64,000 nucleotides of DNA from Hymenobacter latericoloratus. Its GTDB lineage: Bacteria; Bacteroidota; Bacteroidia; Cytophagales; Hymenobacteraceae. Positions 50,343 through 64,000 of this stretch are shown here, piece after piece. Position numbers and translations under genes: made by a program. The DNA is taken from the NCBI RefSeq assembly GCF_014199535.1, contig NZ_JACHNV010000001.1:620001-684000 (forward strand). Direction: 5' to 3'. Position 1 is the stretch's first letter. The number at the start of each line of letters is the position of its first letter. The notes below the pieces were generated by a model that did no database searches, was not told the origin of the DNA, and was given only the letters and a program-made list of their open reading frames with translations.

Positions 50343-51533
50343 ATGGCTAAAGAAAATTTTGACCGGTCCAAGCCGCACGTAAACATCGGCACGATTGGTC
50401 ACGTGGACCACGGCAAAACCACCCTCACCGCTGCCATCACCACGGTTCTGGCTAACAAGGGTCTGGCTGCCAAGCGCGACTTCTCTTCGATTGACAATGC
50501 TCCCGAAGAAAAAGAGCGTGGTATCACCATCAACACCGCTCACGTAGAATACGCTACCGAAAACCGTCACTATGCTCACGTTGACTGCCCCGGTCACGCT
50601 GACTACGTGAAGAACATGGTAACGGGTGCTGCTCAGATGGACGGCGCCATCCTCGTAGTAGCTGCTACCGACGGCCCGATGCCCCAGACTCGTGAGCACA
50701 TCCTGCTCGCTCGTCAGGTAGGTGTACCCCAGCTGGTAGTGTTCATGAACAAAGTGGACATGGTGGATGACCCCGAGCTGCTTGAGCTGGTAGAAATGGA
50801 AATCCGCGAACTGCTCTCGTTCTACGACTTCGACGGCGACAACATTCCGGTTATTCAGGGCTCGGCTCTGGGCGGCCTGAACGGTGATGCCAACTGGGTT
50901 CCCAAGATCGAGGAGCTGATGGCCGCTGTTGACTCCTACATTCCGATTCCTGCTCGTCTGACCGACCTGCCCTTCCTGATGCCAGTAGAGGACGTATTCT
51001 CTATCACGGGTCGTGGTACGGTTGCTACCGGCCGTATCGAGCGTGGCATCATCAACTCGGGTGAGCAAGTTGACATCCTGGGTATGGGTGCCAAGCAAGG
51101 CCTGAAGTCGACGGTTACGGGTGTGGAAATGTTCCGCAAGATCCTGGACCGTGGCGAAGCTGGTGACAACGTAGGTCTGCTGCTCCGCGGTATCGAGAAA
51201 GACGATATCCGTCGCGGCATGGTAATCTGCAAGCCGGGTTCGGTTAAGCCGCACACTAAGTTCAAAGCTGAGGTGTACGTGCTGTCGAAAGAGGAAGGTG
51301 GTCGTCACACTCCGTTCTTCAACAACTACCGTCCCCAGTTCTATTTCCGCACCACCGATGTAACCGGCATCATTACGCTGGCCGAGGGTGTAGAAATGGT
51401 AATGCCCGGCGACAACGTAACCATCTCGGTTGAGCTGATCAACGCCGTAGCTATGGAGAAAGGCCTGCGTTTCGCTATCCGCGAAGGTGGCCGTACCGTA
51501 GGTGCCGGTCAGGTTACTGAAATTACCGAGTAG
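50343..51533 (+). CDS. tuf: Elongation factor Tu
   Basis: 396 residues. The P-loop GHVDHGKTT is at residues 19-27. The switch I region holds [13 protein letters not shown], switch [14 protein letters not shown] and the guanine site NKVDMVDD. The C-terminal domains end in [20 protein letters not shown]. It carries aminoacyl-tRNA to the ribosome with GTP. Codon use is richer in GCT, GGT and CGT than the metabolic genes, as expected for a very highly expressed gene. It lies in the conserved tuf-tRNA-Trp-secE-nusG block and ends at a hairpin at 51564. Confidence 0.99.
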   Translation: MAKENFDRSKPHVNIGTIGHVDHGKTTLTAAITTVLANKGLAAKRDFSSIDNAPEEKERGITINTAHVEYATENRHYAHVDCPGHADYVKNMVTGAAQMDGAILVVAATDGPMPQTREHILLARQVGVPQLVVFMNKVDMVDDPELLELVEMEIRELLSFYDFDGDNIPVIQGSALGGLNGDANWVPKIEELMAAVDSYIPIPARLTDLPFLMPVEDVFSITGRGTVATGRIERGIINSGEQVDILGMGAKQGLKSTVTGVEMFRKILDRGEAGDNVGLLLRGIEKDDIRRGMVICKPGSVKPHTKFKAEVYVLSKEEGGRHTPFFNNYRPQFYFRTTDVTGIITLAEGVEMVMPGDNVTISVELINAVAMEKGLRFAIREGGRTVGAGQVTEITE

Positions 51534-51563
51534 TTTCTAACCAGATTCTGGTGAAATAAGATA

Positions 51564-51600
51564 ATCCGCCCCCGAAAATTTCGGGGGCGGATTTGTTTTG
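51564..51600 (+). terminator. Rho-independent terminator of tuf
   Basis: Palindromic stem 51564-51577 with 51579-51592 (arm ATCCGCCCCCGAAA), followed by TTGTTTTG. The tRNA-Trp promoter starts just after it. Confidence 0.85.
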
Positions 51601-51614
51601 TGTAAAGAGTTCCA

Positions 51615-51622
51615 TACATTTG
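51615..51622 (+). promoter_or_regulatory. -7 promoter box of tRNA-Trp/secE/nusG
   Basis: TACATTTG is a full match to TAnnTTTG, 40 bases before tRNA-Trp. A TTTTG (51596-51600) lies upstream at shorter than usual spacing. Confidence 0.6.
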
Positions 51623-51661
51623 CAGTCCCAATCCAGCACCTTGACTGGTAAGGATGCATAC

Positions 51662-51735
51662 ACGGGCGTAGTTCAAGGGTAGAATAGAGGTCTCCAAAAC
51701 CTTTGATGGGAGTTCGAATCTCTCCGCCCGTGCCA
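51662..51735 (+). tRNA. tRNA-Trp, anticodon CCA
   Basis: 74 nucleotides including the encoded 3' CCA (51733-51735), the only tRNA here with it. The acceptor ACGGGCG pairs with CGCCCGT, and G is the discriminator. The anticodon loop CTCCAAA has CCA. The T arm is GAGTTCGAATCTC. It stands between tuf and secE, the usual place for tRNA-Trp in many bacteria. Confidence 0.95.
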
Positions 51736-51738
51736 ATA

Positions 51739-51770
51739 AAAACTACGGCTGCTTCGGCAGCCGTAGTTTT
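51739..51770 (+). terminator. Hairpin with TTCG loop after tRNA-Trp
   Basis: A perfect 14-base-pair stem (51739-51752 with 51757-51770; AAAACTACGGCTGC) with a TTCG tetraloop, ending in TTTT, followed 25 bases later by the secE ATG. It may partly terminate or act as an RNA processing site before secE. Confidence 0.82.
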
Positions 51771-51795
51771 AACATACCAAACCGGTGCCATCACT

Positions 51796-51990
51796 ATGAG
51801 CAAGCTAACAAACTACTTCCGGGAAACCTCTGAAGAGATGCGCTACAAAGTGACGTGGCCTTCGCTGGAAGAGCTGCAGAAAAGCGCTGGTCTTGTCCTG
51901 ATCGGCTCGCTGCTTTTTGCTGCAGTAGTAGGTTTGATGGATGTGATTTTCAACAAAGGCTTAGATGCCTTCTATAACTCGTTCCGTTAA
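51796..51990 (+). CDS. secE: Preprotein translocase subunit SecE
   Basis: 64 residues from ATG 51796, the short one-helix form. MSKLTNYFRETSEEMRYKVTWPSLEEL is the conserved cytoplasmic amphipathic part with the Trp-Pro motif, and AGLVLIGSLLFAAVVGLMDVIF is the single membrane helix. It clamps the SecY halves in the SecYEG channel. It is followed 22 bases later by nusG, the near-universal order. Confidence 0.97.
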   Translation: MSKLTNYFRETSEEMRYKVTWPSLEELQKSAGLVLIGSLLFAAVVGLMDVIFNKGLDAFYNSFR

Positions 51991-52012
51991 TCGGTAGAAC
52001 TAGACGACAGCA

Positions 52013-52579
52013 ATGGGCGAGTTGAAATGGTACGTAGTTCGTTCAGTGAGCGGACAAGAGAAAAAAGCCAAAACTTATCTGGAAACTGAGATTGGTCGGC
52101 ATGGTCTTTCCGATCTGGTGCCACAGGTATTGATTCCGGTAGAGAAGGTGTTTGAGATGCGCAACGGCAAGAAGCGCGTACGAGAGCGGAACCTTTATCC
52201 TGGCTATATCATAATCCACGCCGATCTTACGCACGGGGAAGTTGACCATATTATCACCAGCACGCCTGGTGTAATTGGTTTCCTCAGTGACAAGGAAGGC
52301 AAAGCGGCTAACCAGAATACCAAGCCCGTTCCCCTGCATATTTCTGAAGTAAACCGCATCCTTGGAATTGTGGATGAAGTGGAAGAGCAGGCTGCTACTT
52401 TGGAAACTCCATTTGTAGTAGGCGAACTGGTTAAGATTGTGGATGGTGGATTTGCAGGTATGTCGGGCACAGTGTCCGAGGTATTTGAGGAACGGAAGAA
52501 GCTGAATGTTATCGTGAAAATTTTCGGCCGTAGCACGCCCATGGAACTGAGCTACACCCAGGTCGAAAAGGAAGCGTAA
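52013..52579 (+). CDS. nusG: Transcription termination/antitermination protein NusG
   Basis: 188 residues. The NGN domain begins WYVVRSVSGQEKKAKTYLE and contains KVFEMRNGKKRVRERNLYPGYI. The KOW motif is in EVGELVKIVDGGFAGMSGTVSE-like sequence near residue 135-155 (LVKIVDGGFAGMSGTVSEVF). The length fits the family. It binds the RNA polymerase clamp next to the rpoBC products. Followed by the ribosomal stalk operon after 116 bases that lack a clear terminator. Confidence 0.98.
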   Translation: MGELKWYVVRSVSGQEKKAKTYLETEIGRHGLSDLVPQVLIPVEKVFEMRNGKKRVRERNLYPGYIIIHADLTHGEVDHIITSTPGVIGFLSDKEGKAANQNTKPVPLHISEVNRILGIVDEVEEQAATLETPFVVGELVKIVDGGFAGMSGTVSEVFEERKKLNVIVKIFGRSTPMELSYTQVEKEA

Positions 52580-52695
52580 CCCGATAAAACGTCACCGGTT
52601 ATCCGCTCCGGACCGGTGGTGCTTCCACTTTTGGAGCAATTTTCATCTGAGGGCAACTGCGAGTTACCGCAGGAGCCTGAAGCCTTTCAAACCAA

Positions 52696-53139
52696 ATGGC
52701 CAAGGAAATTAGAGGTTATCTGAAGCTTCAGATAAAGGGAGGCGCCGCGAACCCCGCGCCGCCGGTTGGACCTGCACTTGGTAGCAAAGGCCTTAACATC
52801 ATGGAGTTCTGCAAGCAGTTCAATGCTCGCACCCAGGATAAGGCCGGCCAAGTTTGTCCTGTACTCATCACCATGTACACCGACAAGTCGTTTGACTTCG
52901 TGGTGAAGACCCCACCGGTGCCGGTTCTGCTCATGGACGCTGCTAAGCTCCAGAGCGGCTCGAAAGAGCCGAACCGTAACAAAGTAGGGTCGGTATCATG
53001 GGACCAAGTGCGCACCATCGCCGAAACGAAAATGCCTGACCTCAATGCCTTCAAGGTAGAGTCAGCTATGCGTCAGGTGGCTGGTACGGCTCGCAGCATG
53101 GGCATCACCATCTCGGGTACTTCTCCCTTTGCTGAATAA
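52696..53139 (+). CDS. rplK: Ribosomal protein uL11
   Basis: 147 residues, normal length. The N-terminal domain has [24 protein letters not shown], and the C-terminal RNA-binding domain has [24 protein letters not shown] and [15 protein letters not shown]. It binds the GTPase centre of 23S rRNA. First gene of the uL11-uL1 pair, 19 bases before rplA. Confidence 0.98.
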   Translation: MAKEIRGYLKLQIKGGAANPAPPVGPALGSKGLNIMEFCKQFNARTQDKAGQVCPVLITMYTDKSFDFVVKTPPVPVLLMDAAKLQSGSKEPNRNKVGSVSWDQVRTIAETKMPDLNAFKVESAMRQVAGTARSMGITISGTSPFAE

Positions 53140-53158
53140 TTAACAACGGAGAAGACAC

Positions 53159-53854
53159 ATGGCAAAGATTAGCAAAAAGCGCAAGGAAGCCCTTGCCAAG
53201 CACGACCTGACCGAAATCCGGAGCCTGGTTGAAGCCGCCAAAGTGGTAAAGGACATTACCTATACCAAGTTTGACGCTTCGGTAGACATCGACGTTCGTT
53301 TGGGTGTTGACCCCCGCAAAGCCGACCAGATGGTACGTGGCGTAGCTACGCTGCCCCATGGTACCGGCAAAACGGTTCGCGTTCTGGCCCTGGTTACCGC
53401 CGACAAAGAAGCCGAAGCTACCGCAGCGGGTGCTGACTACGTTGGTCTGGATGACTACATCTCGAAAATCGAGAAAGGCTGGACGGATATCGACGTAATC
53501 ATCACGATGCCGTCGGTAATGGCTAAAGTTGGTCGTCTGGGTCGCGTACTCGGTCCTCGCGGCCTGATGCCGAACCCTAAGTCAGGCACCGTAACCACGG
53601 ACGTAGCTAAGGCTGTGCAAGAGGTGAAAGCTGGTAAAATCGACTTTAAAGTTGATAAAACCGGCATCATCCACTGCTCGGTTGGTAAAGTGTCGTTTGA
53701 CGAGCAGAAGCTCGCCGAAAACGCCATCGAAGTTATCCAGACGCTACAGCGTTTGAAGCCTTCCTCGGCTAAAGGCACCTATATCAAGAGCATCACGCTT
53801 TCGAGCACGATGTCGCCCGCCGTTCCGGTTGACACGCAAGTAACTTCCGCTTAA
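53159..53854 (+). CDS. rplA: Ribosomal protein uL1
   Basis: 231 residues, normal length. The signature [25 protein letters not shown] is complete. [24 protein letters not shown] and [11 protein letters not shown] are also conserved. It binds 23S rRNA at the L1 stalk. In many bacteria it also binds its own mRNA leader to limit rplK/rplA; the 116 bases before rplK could hold such a site, but I do not recognise it. Confidence 0.98.
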   Translation: MAKISKKRKEALAKHDLTEIRSLVEAAKVVKDITYTKFDASVDIDVRLGVDPRKADQMVRGVATLPHGTGKTVRVLALVTADKEAEATAAGADYVGLDDYISKIEKGWTDIDVIITMPSVMAKVGRLGRVLGPRGLMPNPKSGTVTTDVAKAVQEVKAGKIDFKVDKTGIIHCSVGKVSFDEQKLAENAIEVIQTLQRLKPSSAKGTYIKSITLSSTMSPAVPVDTQVTSA

Positions 53855-53874
53855 GTTTTAATCAACACGACGAT

Positions 53875-54429
53875 ATGATCCGGGAAGACAAACAAGCCCT
53901 CGTCGACGAGTTGAGCGAGAAGTTTCAATCGCACAACGCGTTCTACATCGCCGATGCTTCGGGGATGTCGGTGGCGAAAATCAACGAATTCCGTCGCCTG
54001 TGCTTCAACCGCGGCATGGAGTTCAAAGTGTACAAGAACACGTTCATCCGTAAGGCGCTCGACACCCTCGGTGGCGACACTTCGGAGATGGACACCGCTC
54101 TGAAAGGTCAGTCGGGCATCCTGTTCTCAAAAGAGTCGGGCAATGCTCCTGCTAAATTGCTGCAGGATTTCTACAAAGCCCAGAACTACGGCAAAGGCGT
54201 TGAGCCCAAGCCGGCCCTGAAAGGTGCTTACGTAGACGCCAGCATCTACATCGGTGCTAACCAGCTGACCAGCCTCAGCACGTTGAAAGGCAAGAACGAG
54301 CTTATCGGTGATGTTATCGGTCTGCTCCAGTCGCCCGCCAAAAATGTTATCTCTGCTCTGTCGAGCAGCGGCAACAAATTGGCTGGCATCCTCAAAACGC
54401 TTTCCGAAAAAGAAGAGGTTGCAGGCTAA
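53875..54429 (+). CDS. rplJ: Ribosomal protein uL10
   Basis: 184 residues, normal for the family. It starts with REDKQALVDELSEKFQ and has YIADASGMSVAKINEFRRLC and MEFKVYKNTFIRKAL, with the C-terminal helix that binds L7/L12. 20 bases after rplA and 68 bases before rplL, so cotranscribed with both. Confidence 0.97.
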   Translation: MIREDKQALVDELSEKFQSHNAFYIADASGMSVAKINEFRRLCFNRGMEFKVYKNTFIRKALDTLGGDTSEMDTALKGQSGILFSKESGNAPAKLLQDFYKAQNYGKGVEPKPALKGAYVDASIYIGANQLTSLSTLKGKNELIGDVIGLLQSPAKNVISALSSSGNKLAGILKTLSEKEEVAG

Positions 54430-54497
54430 CCGCTGCTCATCTTTTTCACTTTCAATTTCCAAAAGTTCAACAACCCCCTTTTTAACAATCTACAGAA

Positions 54498-54878
54498 ATG
54501 GCAGATTTGAAAGCATTCGCCGAGCAGCTCGTTAGCCTGACGGTAAAAGAAGTAAACGAACTGGCTACTATCCTGAAAGACGAGTATGGCATTGAGCCTG
54601 CTGCTGCTGCTCCCGTAATGGTAGCTGGTGGTGCTGGCGCTGGTGCTGCTGAAGCCGCTGAGGAGAAAACCTCGTTCGACGTAATCCTGAAGTCGGCTGG
54701 TGCTGGCAAACTGGCTGTAGTGAAGCTGGTAAAAGATCTGACCGGTCTGGGCCTGAAAGAAGCCAAAGAACTGGTTGACGGTGCTCCCAAGCCCCTGAAA
54801 GAAGGTGTTGCTAAAGACGAAGCTGAGTCGCTGAAAAAGCAACTGGAAGAAGCCGGCGCTGAAGTAGAAGTTAAGTAA
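54498..54878 (+). CDS. rplL: Ribosomal protein bL12 (L7/L12)
   Basis: 126 residues. The N-terminal dimerisation part is [20 protein letters not shown]. An Ala/Gly-rich hinge follows ([19 protein letters not shown]). The C-terminal domain has [40 protein letters not shown]. It forms the stalk that recruits translational GTPases. A small hairpin (54917) follows. Confidence 0.98.
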   Translation: MADLKAFAEQLVSLTVKEVNELATILKDEYGIEPAAAAPVMVAGGAGAGAAEAAEEKTSFDVILKSAGAGKLAVVKLVKDLTGLGLKEAKELVDGAPKPLKEGVAKDEAESLKKQLEEAGAEVEVK

Positions 54879-54916
54879 TTTCTGCTGCCTGCTCGTAAAA
54901 CCAGCAAATATGGAGA

Positions 54917-54942
54917 GGCCTGGCAACTAAGCCAGGTCTTTT
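54917..54942 (+). terminator. Attenuator-like hairpin between rplL and rpoB
   Basis: An 8-pair stem with one G-U (54917-54924 GGCCTGGC with 54931-54938) is followed by TCTTTTCC. In many bacteria a partial terminator stands at this place. The 198 bases between it and rpoB hold more inverted matches (AGCGCAA and TTGCGCT near 55020-55042). Confidence 0.6.
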
Positions 54943-55140
54943 CCTGTTTGTAGGCAACAAACTAATCGGAAGTTCGTTTGCGCGCCGCTTTGCGGCTTTT
55001 CGTGCCTACGGACGCTAACAGCGCAAGGTTAAGGCTTTGCGCTTTCGTGCGCTCAAATCTTCCGCTTTTGCTCAGGTTATCGGGGCTCCTGACTGCTTGA
55101 GCTGGATTCTCTCAGTATCCATTTCCTAACCCCACATACA

Positions 55141-59043
<3,903 letters not shown>

Positions 59044-59056
59044 GGTTTGAAAATGG

Positions 59057-59090
59057 GAGCTTCATACTAGCTATAGTCAGTATGAAGCTC
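59057..59090 (+). terminator. Hairpin after rpoB
   Basis: A perfect 12-base-pair stem (59057-59068 GAGCTTCATACT with 59079-59090) lies 14 bases after the rpoB stop. It is less GC-rich than the other terminators and has no long T run. It may have come in with the next gene or be a partial terminator before it. Confidence 0.65.
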
Positions 59091-59106
59091 TCAAAATCTT
59101 CTTTAT

Positions 59107-59538
59107 ATGATTGCTGCACTTATTAAATCCTATAAGAAATCTTGGAAGCTCAAACGCTTATCTAAAAAGCTGTCAGAGCCTCTTAATATGTCCGATTTCT
59201 TAAACGTAACCACTCAACTTAGTAGTAAAGATTTACTGGAAGAGGAGTTATTGGATTTATGTATGCAGGATGCTGTGAGGCAACAGGTCATTGCTAAATA
59301 CAACGTAGGTAGAAAAGACTTAAAGAGTATATATGGTCTTCTATCTGGTCTTGGCGCAGGCCAATGGGCCGGTGGACACTATGTGTCAGCTTCAAGTTTA
59401 GTATACGCGCAGACTTTAGACTATTTGCTCAGAATCTATACAAGTCATGAAAAGACGAATAAGGATGTTTGGGTAAATGCTGCATACAGGCTAATCATAT
59501 ACTTTGAAAAAGGAGAAACAGGTTTAGTGAAAGATTAG
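59107..59538 (+). CDS. AT-rich orphan gene inserted between rpoB and rpoC
   Basis: 143 residues, no signal or clear membrane segment. The N-terminus is strongly basic (LIKSYKKSWKLKRLSKKL). The middle has an acidic helix (SSKDLLEEELLDLCMQDAV) and GLLSGLGAGQWAGGHYVSAS, and the end is helical (LDYLLRIYTSHEKTNKDVW). I recognise no family. Base composition is clearly AT-rich, with many codons ending in A or T (TTA, AAA, ATA), unlike rpoB and rpoC around it. The gene stands on the same strand in the middle of a nearly universal operon. It would be cotranscribed with rpoB unless it has its own promoter. It looks like horizontally acquired DNA. Confidence 0.72.
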   Translation: MIAALIKSYKKSWKLKRLSKKLSEPLNMSDFLNVTTQLSSKDLLEEELLDLCMQDAVRQQVIAKYNVGRKDLKSIYGLLSGLGAGQWAGGHYVSASSLVYAQTLDYLLRIYTSHEKTNKDVWVNAAYRLIIYFEKGETGLVKD

Positions 59539-59798
59539 AGTACCGCAGCCGAAACTGCCGGCGTCGTTCCGAGATATGGTCAGAACGACATCAACCCCGA
59601 CCAGTGAAAGCCAAACCCGGTTCAGCTTGCTGAACCACCCGCATACCCAGACCTGGCGGAAACCTACTGCGCGGCGTACCTATCCGACCCGCAGAGCACT
59701 TTTCGCAGAGTCGAACTGTTATGTTCTTTCCGACCTCTCTTAAGACTGGCGGAACCAACGAACAGATAAAAGCCACCAGCTAACAACAGCTACCCTAC
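59539..59798 (+). other. rpoC leader, 260 bases, with two hairpins
   Basis: GC content returns to the level of the operon. Two stems are visible: GTCGTTC (59563-59569) with 59583-59589, and GGTTCAG (59619-59625) with 59630-59636. No small open frame is convincing. It may be the original rpoB-rpoC spacer, or may hold an internal promoter for rpoC made necessary by the insertion. Confidence 0.5.

Positions 59799-64000
<4,202 letters not shown>

Noticed and set aside
59107..59538. AT-rich gene as an insertion sequence or transposase
   Set aside because: No DDE or other transposase motif, no terminal inverted repeats and no target duplication are visible around it.

Overview
The window looks like a chromosomal segment of a GC-rich member of the Bacteroidota, most likely Hymenobacter or a close relative (family Hymenobacteraceae). 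This is inferred from several things: TonB-dependent receptors and many exported or lipoproteins with Bacteroidota-type signals; scarce Shine-Dalgarno sequences; -7 promoter boxes of the TAnnTTTG type; a BtuB/BtuG-type cobalamin uptake pair; and ribosomal and RNA polymerase protein sequences of Bacteroidota type. I see no rRNA, no CRISPR array, no transposase gene and no prophage.

Layout. 1-5000 (minus): an outer-membrane beta-barrel receptor and a two-gene ABC exporter. 5155-7339 (plus): a LytS/LytR-type two-component pair divergent from the exporter. 7374-12706: two tandem paralogous small proteins, a giant six-PAS histidine kinase and a WrbA quinone reductase. 13153-16409 (plus): an ECF sigma factor, an anti-sigma-like membrane protein fused to a barrel-like domain, and two small lipoproteins. 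16533-23882: uvrB, a small exported protein, a HAD phosphatase, a chloramphenicol acetyltransferase-like protein, an exported PAP2 phosphatase, tRNA-Gly(CCC), a GNAT acetyltransferase and a degenerate alpha/beta hydrolase. 23893-27286 (minus): a B12-binding radical SAM protein that carries an in-frame palindromic element, plus a metal-binding-domain/AraC regulator. 27517-31341: a small lipoprotein, then a cobalamin riboswitch controlling a BtuB-like receptor and a BtuG-like propeller lipoprotein. 31486-39048: Mpg glycosylase, a THUMP-like methyltransferase, DUF4397 lipoprotein, ahcY, a membrane protein and a luciferase-like oxidoreductase broken by one in-frame stop codon. 39379-42526: a three-gene LPS/O-antigen cluster. 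42570-44722: ECF sigma factor, zinc anti-sigma factor, gmk and nadD. 44803-46855 (minus): frr, pyrH and a biotinyl carrier protein. 46954-49545: an M1 aminopeptidase.

49787-64000 is the conserved translation and transcription core: tRNA-Tyr, tRNA-Gly, tRNA-Thr, tuf, tRNA-Trp, secE, nusG, rplK, rplA, rplJ, rplL, rpoB and rpoC. rpoC runs off the right edge. An AT-rich gene of unknown function sits between rpoB and rpoC.

Convergent gene pairs are usually separated by strong bidirectional hairpin terminators. The most unusual points are the orphan gene inside the rpoBC operon, the protein-coding palindromic element in the radical SAM gene, the anti-sigma/barrel fusion, the HMA-like/AraC fusion, the terminator that touches the next start codon at 18637, and the high frequency of the heptamer GGGGTAG. 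All function calls rest on reading motifs by eye; no database search was possible.
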